Source of the DNA: Leptidea sinapis
Lineage: Eukaryota; Arthropoda; Insecta; Lepidoptera; Pieridae
DNA length: 64,000 nucleotides
Direction of reading: 5' to 3'
Assembly (NCBI RefSeq): GCF_905404315.1
Contig: NC_066269.1
Coordinates: forward strand, 2,046,001 to 2,110,000
Positions 22,077 through 32,815 of the stretch are shown here, piece after piece. Every line of letters starts with the position of its first letter. Positions within the stretch are counted from its first letter, which is position 1. Below the pieces are notes generated by a model. The model was not told where the DNA came from. It worked only from the letters and a program-made list of their open reading frames with translations, and made no database searches. The position numbers and the translations under genes are program-made.

Positions 22077-23679
22077 CTGGTGGTGGTGTTATTGCAAAAT
22101 TAAATTATTTTATTAAATTTGTGTATTCAAACCCTTAATAAAATAGTAAAACTTGGAAATACTTGTCACGAATTGTGATTAATAATTATTATTGTTACGA
22201 ATTACGAGGTAGTAAAAACGTTATACGGGCATATTCCTATAACGCGGAACCACTTCATCGAGTTATAGAAGGGAATAAATGTATTTATCTACCATAGGGA
22301 GTGACAATAACATAACATATAGCAATAATATATAAACGTAATGAAGCTACATCAGTTCGTAATGGGGCTTGGGCATGGGGAGAAGAACTGACCAGAAACT
22401 CCCAGCCCATCTTTTAAATCATAAGAGTAAACCTATTTAATATATATGTTTTTAAACGTTTATCATCACGGAACTTTAACTGTGTAATTATTATAACGCG
22501 TACTCACGATATATATTTTATTGATTTTATTAAGCGCTAAGTGGACAGATTGATGTACTATAAATGTCAAAATACTATCTCCTGGCGGTAGTGGTTGCGT
22601 TCATCAGTGCGCATCCTATCCTATCCTAAAATATCGATTTTTTAAATCATTTTAAGAAGTTTTTCTTTTATTTCATTATTTTTATTGAACTTTCTACAAC
22701 GTAAATCTTATATTGCTAGACATTTTTATTGCTGTTTAAACTGTTCCAGACGCTAACTTCGAATTATTTTTTTTTTTATTTCATTTCAATACTTGAAATT
22801 CTCTCTCAAAAACGTAGCTAGCTAACACTGACACATTATAGTCTAGCTAACGCTTAGACGATAATGTGTCAGTGTTTCTCGCCGCCTCCGCTGTCCCGTC
22901 ACGACCACGATTCTATTTGATATAATATTACAAAATTTAGGTGGCCTGCGCAGAAGCAAACAAGAACCATGCATCATTATCCTCTATTTAATCTACTATC
23001 CTATAATACTATTGTCACTTTGAGAAAAATATGCATGAGTTAAATGATATCCTCAGAACTACGTAAAAACTACAAATTTTAAGTTCTTTAATTTTGTTAA
23101 CTGGTTGTTATCTACTAAGTATAATTTTAGTGTAAATTTAAATATCAGGTGTACTCAGTTAAACTGTTGAAGGAGACATTCTGACATCCGTTATGACCTT
23201 ATTTCTATTTTCACTATATCTTTTTTATGTTTAAGGATGTATCTGTATTTGTTTCCAAATTAATAAATTAAAAATAAAGAGTCGTAATACATCACAAATC
23301 GATCTATGGCGTAGCGTACAGCGAACGATATGAGACTAAAAAATTAAATGTGTCGTGTGCCAGTAATTACTCAAGTACCATTTAAGCAGAAAGACGTACA
23401 TTGTACATAAAATAGCTTCTAAAACCTTGTCCACTTAAAACTAACAACGGAAAATGAAAGGCCTTCCTTCTCTTTCACCCTTGGCGCTACACATATCATC
23501 TCTCTCATTCGCCACATAGCTATTTCGGAATTTTATACATCTGAATCCGGCCTTATAATATTAATATAATGTATATATCTGTAGACGAGCCCAGTGCCTT
23601 CCGAGTCTTCCTATCTTTTAATCAGTATCTTTTTTGCTTCTCATTCTCCACTTTTATCAATTAAATACAGCCTATATCT
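22077..23679. other. Mostly unique AT-rich stretch
   Basis: Contains one striking palindrome (22824-22876, listed separately). The sequence 22880-22925 (CTCGCCGCCTCCGCTGTCCC) is briefly GC-rich. No exon or named repeat is supported. Confidence 0.4.
22824..22876. repeat. Near-perfect 21-bp hairpin
   Basis: AACACTGACACATTAT (22824-22839) pairs with ATAATGTGTCAGTGTT (22861-22876). After one A/G mismatch, GTCTA (22841-22845) pairs with TAGAC (22855-22859), leaving a 9-nt loop. It could be the core of a small foldback transposon, a recombination hotspot or a pre-miRNA-like transcript. The sequence cannot tell which. Confidence 0.9.
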
Positions 23680-24098
23680 CTTATAATATATAAAATTCTT
23701 GTGTCCCGGTGTTTGTTACCGAACTCCTCCGAAACGGCTAAACAGATTTGTATGATTTTTTGTGTGCATATCGGGTAGGTCTGAGAATCGGCCAAAACAT
23801 ATTTATCATACCCCTAAATGATAAATATATTTATTTTATTTTTTGACAATTTTTTTTTAATTTAATTTTATTATGATTCAGCATTGAAAAATACATATAT
23901 GTTAAAGTTTTCGCCTCTCTACGGTCTACAACTATTTTTGTATCGCCATTTTTATATTATTCTGTTCCCTCCACAAATCCGCTATAGGGTTGCAAGATGG
24001 CATTCGAATACAATTATAATTATAGTACGATATATTTATGCCGCAATTTTTTTTAAATTACTTTATATGGCAATACAATGTTTGCTGGGTTAGCTAGT
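23680..24098 (+). mobile_element. Non-autonomous Helitron-like element
   Basis: 5' region ATAATATATAAAATTCTTGT with GTTTGTTACCGAACTCCTCC and GGTAGGTCTGAGAATCGGCC; 3' end TTTGCTGGGTTAGCTAG followed by T. The same head and tail occur in 30984-31269. The interior contains a GTTGCAAGATGGCATTCG piece not present in the other copy. No Rep/helicase coding sequence. Confidence 0.75.
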
Positions 24099-25387
24099 AA
24101 TTATATAAAATTTATAATCTGTACTTACATTTTCTATTTCTTTTTTTGTAGCCATAGTATTAATTTTTATTTTCCAAAGCAATTAGGGAGTATTTTTTGT
24201 AATTCTTATGTTCACTATAATTGTCATTTATTTTAGAACAACAAATTGTAACCTATTATGTCAAGGTATTATAATCTATTATAGATCAAGATGAAAATTC
24301 CATGCTCCATCTATACACATATTTAGGTCTGTGGTTCGTGACAAAATATCGAATAGACAAAATGAAACTCGTAGAACGTCAATGTCGTATTCGATATTGA
24401 TTAGTAGAGATCGATATGTCGAGTTCAGCTGGGGTTATTCTCACGTAAACTAGAAATGCAACGGGAATGTATTTTAATAATTATTGTTTTATTTACTTGA
24501 TGCTAAATTAATGTTGAGTTAATAAAGTTACGCATTATGGAGAGGGTTTCAACTAACAAAAATAATTAACCTAGCCTTTGATTATTTTTTAGATAATTTA
24601 TTTTATTAATATTATTATTATGATAGTAAAAATTTTAACTAATTTATTTTTGTCATCAGGTCATATTTTATTCCAAATCCTATCACGACGAATATCACAC
24701 ATCCAACTGGCGAGTCTAAATCATAAGGAGAAAGGAAGACATACCAACAATGAAAAAACATATCAAAAACGCTGAATTTAGGTTAACTGAATAAAGTTTA
24801 TTTAAGTTTATGTGTTTAAAATCTTACGATCGTAGAACTTTGGAGTTTTATTTATTAAAATTTCCTTGAATGAAATAACAAGAATATCTTTCCCGTAAGT
24901 ATCTATTTTAAGTTTGCGGGAAATGTTGTTTTATAAGTGGACCATTTATATCGCAAACTTTTCTCATTAGTATAATTATCGTCGTGTAGTTAAATAAAAT
25001 GTCTGTTGCTTGCAATGTTCAGATGGATTTTATATCGATTCACAGCTGACACAATACAGTATAGTAATAATCGGCGGACGCACACATACAAACGATTTAC
25101 ACAGCCGCTAAGCAATCTTGGGGAGGCAAAGCAATCTTGGGGGGACTATTGAGTACCGTACGTCACCGAGACTGGTCGCTGTCCGAGTTATATTATCTAT
25201 ACAGATGGGTCGTCAATATTTTTGTATGTACCAAACCTAGCGCTCCGCCTAGACGTAGGTATAAATTTCAAGCAGACCGCTAAGTTACGCTTCTGTTCTG
25301 TTACTTGTCGTACTGCTAGGTATCTATTATCAAAATACTTAAGTCCATTTTACATGTCTGTAGTATTTTTTACTAAATAAGTATGTA
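24099..25387. other. Mostly unique stretch
   Basis: A short LINE-like tail (TGAATAAAGTTTATTTAAG) is seen at about 24789. A small local duplication, AAGCAATCTTGGGG, occurs twice near 25111 and 25130. A TATAAAT lies at 25260 in a less AT-rich context, but no exon follows that I can support. Confidence 0.35.
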
Positions 25388-25622
25388 TATAGACGAATGG
25401 TGAGTGACCCTGACTACTAAGCTAGTGGTCCCGGGTTCAAATCCCGGTAATCATTTATATATATGATGAATATGGGTGTTTGTTTCCAAGTCATGGATGT
25501 TTATATGCATTTATGTATGTTTAAGTAAGTATATTGTATTAAATATACCGTTGTCTTTTACCCATGATACAGGCTATGCCTGCAAGATAATTTGTGTAAA
25601 AGTGTGTCAATATTATTATGAT
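25388..25622 (+). repeat. tRNA-derived SINE, full length
   Basis: Head with AGCTAGTGGTCCCGGGTTCA and B box GGTTCAAATCC (25434-25444, one change from the consensus GGTTCGAATCC). The body follows (ATGTTTATATGCATTTATG, TACCGTTGTCTTTTACCCA) and it ends with AAAAGTGTGTCAATATTATT. Same family as 21125-21398. Confidence 0.88.
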
Positions 25623-25623
25623 T

Positions 25624-25985
25624 ACTGAGCGAAGCGAAGTTGAGCGGAGCTCCCACCGGGTGACTCCAATTGATTTCTGTGTTAAATTGTTTCTCGGCCA
25701 TTTTAGGACCGATTTTAAAATTTTTTGAACTCATGGAAAAGAAAGCTTTCGAAATTTTCTAGGTTATTTCCAGGCATAATTTTGAATGTCGACTTGATGC
25801 AATTATTATAATTAAAAACAAACATGATTTATAAATTAATCTAAATTAGCACGCGCTATTTATATTTATTTCAAATCACAATAAGTTAATTTTGTTCTGT
25901 TATTACACACAGACTAGTTTACCTCGCTTCGTTCAATTATACGCCGCAGCGAAGCGGTATGACGAGCGACTGTGGCATCCTAGTA
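25624..25985 (-). mobile_element. Family K element with inverted GAAGCG-rich ends
   Basis: About 360 bp, matching 52062-52450 in the opposite orientation. Ends carry GAGCGAAGCGAAGTTGA (25627) and its near inverse ACCTCGCTTCGTTCAA (25921), with CCGCAGCGAAGCGG outside the right one. Shared inner blocks: ATGGCCGAGAAACAATTT (reverse), AAATCGGTCCTAAAATGG (reverse), AAACATGATTTATAAATT. Non-coding DNA transposon or foldback type; superfamily unknown. Confidence 0.7.
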
Positions 25986-26146
25986 TATAGCTCTGCAATA
26001 TAAGTGAGGCTATATTGAAGTACTCAGGCCGCTTTAGTAATGCCTATCTGTGTGTGATTATCTAAGTTTATTGCTTATCCACTTGACTGTAAATATAATA
26101 TGTAACTTGTTCAAAATTATATTAAAACACAAAATTATTTTTACAA

Positions 26147-26210
26147 GTGGTGATCACTTAACACCAGGTGACCCGTACGCTCGTTTGTCGTCCTATTCCA
26201 TAAAAAAAAA
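26147..26210 (+). repeat. LINE B 3' end fragment
   Basis: GTGGTGATCACTTAACACC through CGTTTGTCGTCCTATTCCAT and an A-run. Only the final 60 bp of the element are present, with the 3' tail intact, as expected from severe 5' truncation during target-primed reverse transcription. Confidence 0.85.
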
Positions 26211-26526
26211 TAACTAACAAATTCTGGATTGCCTTCGTAGTAGCACGTGATGAAGAAAAAAGCACACATAAATTTCAACCAGCAACAATGTTATTAAACA
26301 AAACCGATCTTTATTTAGTTCATATTTTAGCAAAAATTTACAATTGCCTCGTAAATCTTACACAATGTTATTGTTATAAATATTGTTATTTATTTACAAG
26401 TCTCCGTCGTCGAGTCGATCATTATTTCGTCGCAACCTTGAATTTTACGTGAAAACGGTACGTTTCAGCATCGTAGCAGCTTTCATCAGAAGTAAACAAA
26501 CGGTATACATAAATACATTAACATAA
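26211..26526. other. Unassigned stretch
   Basis: AT-rich apart from CTCCGTCGTCGAGTCGATCA at about 26402. No gene recognised. Confidence 0.4.
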
Positions 26527-26831
26527 ACCAGTGGGAGGCTCCTTTGCACAGGAAGCCGGCTAGATTATGGGAACCACTACGGCGCCTATTTCTACCGTGA
26601 AGCATTAATGAGTAAACATTACTGTGTTTCAAGGGCACCGTAGCTAGTAAAATTACTGGGCAAATAAGACTTAACATCTTATGTCTCAAGGTGCTGAGCG
26701 TAATTGTAGTGCCACTCAGTATTATGGGTTTTTCAGGAATCCCGAGCGACACTGCATTGTATTGGGTAGGGCGTATCAATTACCATCAGCTCAACGTCCT
26801 GCTCGTCTCGTCCCTTATTTTCATAAAAAAG
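26527..26831 (+). repeat. Short retroelement A, full length
   Basis: ACCAGTGGGAGGCTCC to CCTTATTTTCATAAAAAA. About 10 bases are missing before AAGGGCACCGTAGC. The hairpin has drifted (GTGCCACTCAGTATTATGGG against AATCCCGAGCGACACTGC). Its tail abuts the broken left end of a G element. Confidence 0.92.
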
Positions 26832-26994
26832 AGCCTCTTGCTGCTAAACAACGAATGAAAACAGGCCAGGTGTACTTTAGTGTGCGTGATACACTCGCGA
26901 TTTGTATTTCACTCTGTGTTAGTGTGTGTAAATAGAGGTTAACAGTCAACCTCAATTTTTTTCACAGCTGTCATAATCTATCTAGACGTTTAAA
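26832..26994. mobile_element. MITE-like element G, left terminus lost
   Basis: Interior CAACGAATGAAAACAGGCCA, TGTGCGTGATACACTCGCG, AGAGGTTAACAGTCAACCTC (itself a palindrome) and CACAGCTGTCATAATC; right end TATCTAGACGTTTAAAT. The left inverted end is replaced by the tail of an A element. Confidence 0.65.
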
Positions 26995-27040
26995 TGATCT
27001 AGGTATCTGTCATTATATTTTTGGAACGAAATTCTTCGGT

Positions 27041-27121
27041 TATTACTGCTTCACGGCAGAAATAGGCGCCGTTGTGGTACCCATAATCTAGCCGGCACCC
27101 TGTGCAAAGGAGCCTCCCACT
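27041..27121 (-). repeat. Short retroelement A, head only
   Basis: TTACTGCTTCACGGCAGAAA to GGAGCCTCCCACTG. The tail and hairpin are absent, so this fragment was not generated by ordinary 5' truncation (which would keep the 3' end). A later deletion is likely. Confidence 0.85.
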
Positions 27122-28805
27122 GTCTAAACGTATTTATTATCTAAGGGCAGGTAATTAGTTTAATTTGTTGCCAACTTATTAAGCAAACTGTAAAACGTAG
27201 CAAGCCATAGATAATATAGAGTCGACATCAAAACAGGAACATTAAACAACACAAGTTGGCAAGTCTGTGAAGTTTGAGACAAAGTGACGTCAATAGCAGC
27301 GTGGGAGTAATTACTTGAAGGTACCTAGACATGTTTTGTATTGAAACTCTTATCATTCGTCGACTTTTCAAGTCGTATAGCTTTATCGTTAGGGATCAAC
27401 GGACCAATTAGTGAAATGGCATGTCTGTCTAGCGAGTGTCATATGAGTGTTACGAAATAAAATAATTGAGGGCAGATAACTTCAGTCAAATGTCAGAGTA
27501 AAATAAAATGTACATTTATGCATTAACTTAGTATACATGGGCGCAAATTGCCACCTACCGGCAATAGTTGGCAACTATTGATATTTATGTTTTAGTTTAC
27601 CTATCATTATAATGAATATAATTGTTATAGATGTATCTGAAATATACAGGATTGAATTACAAATAGCTATTTGTAAACTTAAAACCGTTTTTTATAAGGT
27701 CTGATATTTAATAGACACTGTTTTGACTGTTTAAATGTTTTGAAGATGTTTGATGTTTCATTTATTGTTAAAATACTTAATTTACTGTGTAAGTGTTTAA
27801 ATTAATTTCTATTAGAATTAATATCATTATTTTAAAAGAAGTTGTATCTACTTAAATCTATTGTAAGGTAGCTATTAAAGCGGTTGTTTTAAGTGATCAA
27901 ACTAAGAAATTATTAGTGTGTTATTTCACCGTGATGGACCATGATCGAGAAAACCCTGGATTAACGCCGACACATACTGGCGTAATAGACAAACCAGGGG
28001 TGGGACAGACGCCTTAAAGTGACGTTTTCAGAAGACTGTAGTGCCATCTGTTAGTTGGCCCGAAAATGAAAGCTTTGTCAGCTGTCACTCGCTTTGAAAC
28101 CTTTCAACTTTTCTTTATTTGTGTCACTGCCCACTGGTCATAAAATGGCGGCTACTTCTAGCGTTTGCACATGTATGTAGCTCTCGTGTTCCATTTTGCA
28201 TATTTACACTACTAAATCTATCCTTTATGTTCTATGTTGTGACAAAATTAAATAACTAACTACGCGTTATTTCAACATGGTAAAAAATTGCAATATCTAC
28301 ATGTAGAGTTAGTTTTTTAATTGCGTCACAACATTAAAAATGACTATAATTTGGAGCTTATATATAGTTATTTTCGGGGCCAATCTCCAGATGGCGCTAG
28401 TTTTCAAATAGACAGCTCATAATGCGTTCTGAGAGGGCGCTCTTTTCCCTATATATTATTATACTCTTTGAGACAAACACTCTCCTCAATATGGCGATTC
28501 TTAATTTAGGCTAGTTTTAAATGTGTTAGTTAGTAGTTAGTTCGCGAGTATTTTGCTTTTGGTCACACTAATCGTAGTTAATGCTTACTAAGACTTATTT
28601 TACACTTCTTAGTTTAGTTTTTTAACTCTCATTTAGCTTTTGAAGTAAAACTTCTAAACGCACCGTACTAACTATTGAGGTAAGCTGTTGAATGCGGAAC
28701 GAGAGTGCTACGCTCAGGGGGCCTAATTCTAAAATCGATATTCAATATATCGCGGCATTAGTCGTGTCGAATCCTACTCTAAGTTACATAGTATTCATTG
28801 TCTAT
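27122..28805. other. Longest stretch with little recognisable repeat
   Basis: No named family seen in about 1.7 kb. Notable pieces are AAAATGGCGGCTACTTCTAG (28143), CCAGATGGCGCTAGTTTTCA (28386), ACAATATGGCGATTC-like sequence (28488) and an AATCGATATTCAATATATCG site (28733). These could belong to a gene's upstream region, but I find no convincing exon. Confidence 0.35.
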
Positions 28806-29032
28806 ACAGGTTACTGTAACATAAACGATTTTCTTAATGACACCACAGACTGGGAATGAAGCGAACACCCTCAGGCTCTTTAATTATAAATGTTTATTAT
28901 ACGATATCGCATTGTAATCCGTATTTTTATATAAAAAAAGCCTGCTGAGTTTCTTGCGCCCGTTCTTCTCAGGTCTGAGGCGGTCTATTTTGAATGGTTA
29001 TTTTTCCTATTAAAAATATTTGAATTTGAATC
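28806..29032 (+). pseudogene. LINE family C 3' end
   Basis: Starts GGTTACTGTAACATAAACGA, encodes NINDFLNDTTDWE and a stop, then the UTR with TGAGTTTCTTGCGCCCGTTC and TCAGGTCTGAGGC and ends AATATTTGAATTTGAA. It preserves the ...TTGCGCCCGTTCTTC... block that the 4.2-kb copy lost. Confidence 0.85.
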
Positions 29033-29229
29033 TAAAGAATCGCTTTTCACTTAAAGAGTTTCGCTAGGCTAACTTTTGACAGTTAACAGCGACATAGCAC
29101 AGATAATATTAAGTATTTCAAGGTTTGCACACAATTAATTCACTCTAACATTGTAAAAAAAACGAAATATTAGTCTATGGTTACGATAAACGATAAGGAA
29201 TACGAACATTTGTTAGAGTAGGGTAGGTG

Positions 29230-29270
29230 CGATATATTCGGAGTATTATCGTATCGTTCCGAATATATCG
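29230..29270. repeat. Perfect 13-bp inverted repeat
   Basis: CGATATATTCGGA (29230-29242) and TCCGAATATATCG (29258-29270), separated by 15 bases that include ATCGTATCG. It lies immediately before a GC-richer island. It could be a binding site for a dimeric factor or a chance or foldback structure. Confidence 0.9.
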
Positions 29271-29546
29271 TTGTCGATTTTGCGAGTAGACCTGCAGGAG
29301 CTGTTCACTCTCGATGCAGAGTTCGGCGTCGTTCGGGCGGTTGAACGGGGTTGAATCGCTACGCGAGGATGCGTATAACCTCTAACTCTAGGCAAGCCTG
29401 TCTCATTCCCCGTGTAGGTATCGAAATCGTAAGTTCGTGCGGCGGCCTCTACAGAGTAGGCCAGCTAGTGGGGACTCACGAACGAGCAGAGATGTACGCG
29501 CGCTTTGTTGTCACCTACTTCACAATTCCGACCGATATTTTAAAAC
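29271..29546. other. GC- and CpG-richer island of unknown function
   Basis: Composition changes visibly: CTCGATGCAGAGTTCGGCGT, GGCGGTTGAACGGGGTTGAA, CTACGCGAGGATGCGTATAA, GTTCGTGCGGCGGCCTCTAC. An open plus-strand frame runs from 29351 through it, but the end of that frame is the antisense of LINE B. It might be a first exon or 5' UTR of a host gene interrupted by the LINE, or another repeat that I do not recognise. Confidence 0.3.
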
Positions 29547-30045
29547 TTTTTTTTTTTTTGAATAGGAGGACAAACGAGCGTACGGGTCACCTGTTGTTAA
29601 GTGATCACCGCCGCCCACAATCTCTTGCAACACCAGAGGAATCACAGGAGCGTTGCCGGCCTTTAAGGAAGGTGTACGCGCTTTTTTTGAAGGTACCCAC
29701 CCGACAATTCGAGCTGCTCTGCGTTGCACGCGGTCAAATGGATCGAGCTGATACTGGGGTGCGCCAGACCAGAGATGACAGCAATACTCCATGTGTGGCC
29801 GGACCTGCGCTTTGTAGAGCGCTAGAATGTGGGCCGGCTTGAAGTATTGCCGTGCTCTATTAATGACGCCCAGTTTCTTTGAAGCCAATTTGGCTTTGAC
29901 TTCCAGATGACCACGAATCTGGCAATCACTCGAGATTTCGAGACCCAGTATTCCGATACTAGGCGAGGCTTTGAGGGAAGTGTTGTCGAAGAGCGGTGAT
30001 ACGACAAATGGGGTTTTTTTAGTGGTAAACGCGCAAACTGAAGAA
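29547..30045 (-). pseudogene. LINE family B, internally deleted copy
   Basis: Minus strand: CAFTTKKTPFVVSPLFDNTS (frame intact across the seven-T run), GILGLEISSDCQIRGHLE, ASKKLGVINRARQYFKPAHI and DPFDRVQRRAARIV. It then jumps directly to WVPSKKARTPSLKAGN-type tail sequence in another frame at about 29698. Relative to 17364-18535 about 290 bp (17515-17805) is missing. The 3' A-run is kept. Most similar in sequence to the 17.4-kb copy. Confidence 0.92.
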
Positions 30046-30602
30046 ACATAAATAAAGCTATGCATATTAAAGGTCATTGCGATCGAAATCTAATTTTTTT
30101 AAGCTTCCTAAAGACGCTGAATGAACAACTGCAAAATCACTGTTTTGGGCAGCCGTGAACAAAAAACAGTCTAGCCTTAATTTATTTATTTACTTTTATT
30201 TATTTATACATAATCCACAGCTCTTAAAAATATTTAAAAAAAAATACATATTGATATGACAGCCAAAAAGGGATAAACATTTTAAAGGCCTGTATTTTAT
30301 GCAATCAACACAGTAAAACACCATGATTGTATTCAGTATGTGTCTATATATTTACATACAAAAATATATATGTGCGCGCGTGTGTGTGTGTGTGTGTGTA
30401 ATGATTGCCAACCTCCCATAGGAGATGACACTCGAAGAAGAAGAAAAAAATTACTTGTTACATCCAATATTTCTTCAAAGTCTAGAATATTTTCGTTTCA
30501 TACAGTAACAACTCGAGTTGTTTTTTTTTTTAATCCTTTCATGACGACCATCACGTTAGAAGTCACGAAGCACCCTTATATGAACAATGAATTCAAGCTC
30601 TA
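30046..30602. repeat. AT-rich stretch with GT microsatellite
   Basis: TGTGCGCGCG followed by about ten GT units at 30370-30399. TTATTTATTTACTTTTATTT near 30181. No gene; the 87-codon plus frame here is mostly microsatellite and low-complexity sequence. Confidence 0.6.
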
Positions 30603-30985
30603 AAGGTTGATACATCCAATATACGAAAATTTATATTTATACAGTTGATTCTTTATTACTTTTTATGAAATCTATATATATAAAAATTAATTGCTGTTCG
30701 TTAGACTCGCTAAAACTCGAGAGCGGCTGGACCGATTTGGCTTATTTTGGTGTTGAATTATTTGTGGAAGTTCAGAGAAGGTTTAAAAGGTGAATAATGC
30801 ACGGATGCAGCACCTTACATACTAATTAGTTATGTATATTACAGCCATTTTAAAATACTCTATTTGATTAAAATGAGTGGCCATTGAGTTTCTTGTGTGT
30901 GTTTCTCACAAGCTCTACTTTTTCTGAACATAATATGGTAAATTCAGTAATTCAAAAGACCGTGAGTGAGTTAACCTTATCTAAT
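30603..30985 (+). repeat. LINE 3' tail I, interrupted
   Basis: Matches 53810-54070 in two blocks: GGTTGATACATCCAATATAC to CTTTATTACTTTTTATGAAA, then TAGTTATGTATATTACAGCC to GAGTTAACC. Between them sits a foreign piece beginning TCTATATATATAAAAATTAA. ACTCTATTTGATT and GAGTGGCC are the best conserved motifs. Confidence 0.6.
30672..30825 (+). mobile_element. Helitron-like 5' part inserted in LINE tail I
   Basis: TATATAAAAATTAATTGCTG, TCGTTAGACTCGCTAAAACT, GAGCGGCTGGACCGATTTGG and GTTCAGAGAAGGTTTAAAAG are the leading segment of a common lepidopteran Helitron-like repeat. It starts TC after an A, consistent with insertion at AT. The 3' half is missing. Confidence 0.6.
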
Positions 30986-31269
30986 ATATAAAATTCTCGT
31001 GTCATGGTGTTAAACTTTGAACTCCTCCGAAACGGCTTGACCGATTCTTATGAAATTTTGAGTACATATTGAGTAGGTCTGAGAATCGGACAACATCTAT
31101 TTTTCATCCCCCTAAATGTTAAGGGTGGCCTAACGAAATTTTTTTTTTGACATTTTTTTTTAAATTTGTTTGATTATAAGTCAGCATTAAAAAATACATA
31201 CAACTTCAAATTTTCACCTAGTATTTATATATATATATATATATCTACGTTTGCTGGGTCAGCTAGTAT
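30984..31269 (+). mobile_element. Non-autonomous Helitron-like element
   Basis: Starts TCTAATATATAAAATTCTCG and continues AACTCCTCCGAAACGGCTTG and GTAGGTCTGAGAATCGGACA. It ends GCTGGGTCAGCTAG followed by T. Terminal TC and CTAG with AT flanks fit the Helitron rule (5'-TC, 3'-CTRR, no target duplication). A TATATATATATATA run lies inside (about 31226-31246). Confidence 0.78.
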
Positions 31270-31651
31270 TTATATATATATATCTACATATAAAATATTT
31301 GAAGGTTGATTTAATTAGCATTATATATTACAGCATCGTATTAGCACTGGATTCAAGTCATAATAAAAGTCTTTAAGATGAGAGCTCCAATAAAACTTTG
31401 AGACGGGACGAGAATTGAACTTATCAGATTCAAATTGGTTCCCAATAATGGTTTATCTGAACAAAGTCCTTTATTGGACTTTACTTTTCCTACTTTATAC
31501 CTTTACTCTATACTTTATACTTTGCTTTATTATTAACGACTTGCGATTCGTATTTTTTGAATACATTGAACCATACTTTCCAAAGAGGATGTAAATACTA
31601 CGTTATAAGAAGCGAGACTGCTTTAGTAAAAATTGAAATTTAGATTAGTAC
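31270..31651. other. Unassigned AT-rich stretch
   Basis: TTTATACC/TTTACTC-type pyrimidine-rich repeats at 31490-31530. No gene recognised. Confidence 0.4.
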
Positions 31652-31936
31652 TAGCTGACCCGGCAAACGTTGTTTTGCCATATAAATTGTATTGATCTTT
31701 TGCTTGCTAGTTGATAAGAGATGGCGCTAGTTGTATTCATTAGCAACAATCACACTTCTTTTATATGTTGTACAATTCACACTATAGTTTTATAAATTAT
31801 AGCCTATTTGTTATTCTGGTCTGTAAGCTATATTATTGTAAAGTTTCATCAAAATCTATTCAGTAGATTTTGCGTTAAAGAAGTTCAAACATACATTCAA
31901 ACATACAAACTTTCACATTTATAATATTAGTAGGAT
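31652..31936 (-). mobile_element. Non-autonomous Helitron-like element
   Basis: Minus strand starts TCCTACTAATATTATAAATG, includes AACGCAAAATCTACTGAATA, and ends GTTTGCCGGGTCAGCTAG followed by T. The 5' TC is preceded by A. These terminal rules are all met in about 285 bp. No coding sequence. Confidence 0.78.
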
Positions 31937-32289
31937 GAAACGTGCAGCGATCCGGCATAAGTTTGAAATAGTAATTTCAATAATATGGCGACGAAGTATA
32001 ATCCGGCTAAGTTTGAAAGCGAACAGTTGCTTAAAACGTAGTGGATTTTGGCTATCTCCGTTTTTTACAAGGTTATAGCCTTATTTTTTTAAAAACTTTT
32101 TCAACAGAGACGGCTGAAATATTGATAGAGTGTGTATTACCACAGAGAAGGGGTACACATTAATTATTACTATGGCTGTTATAAGAAGTACTAATAAAAC
32201 CCAAAATGGTTGACATGTAAAGTTAAAAGTTGTAGAGACTGCCGATAGTATTGAAAACTTAGAAATGTCAGTACGAAAATTTAAAATTT
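31937..32289. other. Unassigned stretch
   Basis: Contains ATGGCGACGAAGTATAATCC near 31985 and a 72-codon minus frame (32081-32299) with hydrophobic residues but no recognised family. Confidence 0.35.
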
Positions 32290-32815
32290 CATAATTCATG
32301 AAAACAATAATTTATTAATTACAAATTATTTCCTCTTTTATTGAGTAAAATTAACTTGGCTGTCCCACGGCACTGCAGCCGTATTATTAATAGGAAAACG
32401 TTCAGTCTACCCTCACCACGCACAAATTATGGTCAACATTCTAGTTTATATCGCATTTGTTCTCTGTATAATGAAGTCTGTCAGAAGGTAGACATATTCA
32501 ATCCGTCAGTCCCTAGGTTCAGAAGACTTCTGCTAGAAAAAGCGGATTATTGGCTTGGGGACTGTGGGGTTGAATTGTGTTCATCTAGCTTAAGTTAATG
32601 TTTTTAGTTTTATATAAAATCGAGAACACATTTAAAAGCACGCTGTGTTCACTTCCAGAAGGAGGCACTCGCCCCAACATGTTAACATATTTTTCTGTTT
32701 TATACAACATTAAGTGTATCCCGTTTAGTGAACCTAATAAAAAAAAAATAAAAAAACGTATTTTAATCATTTTATTTTTAATAAAAATATGTGAATTGAA
32801 TTGAATCAATTGAAC
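32290..32815 (+). pseudogene. LINE C-terminal ORF fragment with 3' UTR
   Basis: The frame 32341-32598 reads FSLPSPRTNYGQHSSLYRIC and SLYNEVCQKVDIFNPS, then FRRLLLE. A hydrophobic Y/L-N pattern followed by VDIF(N) is typical of the extreme C-terminus of CR1/L2-type LINE proteins. The UTR ends in AATTGAATTGAATC. The start upstream is missing. Family differs from B and C. Confidence 0.55.

Noticed and set aside
25434..25444. Functional tRNA gene at the B box
   Set aside because: Only a tRNA-like head of a SINE: there is no complete cloverleaf, and a SINE body follows directly.
29351..29842. 163-codon plus-strand frame
   Set aside because: Its second half is antisense LINE B. The first half lies in the GC-richer island and shows no recognised domain.
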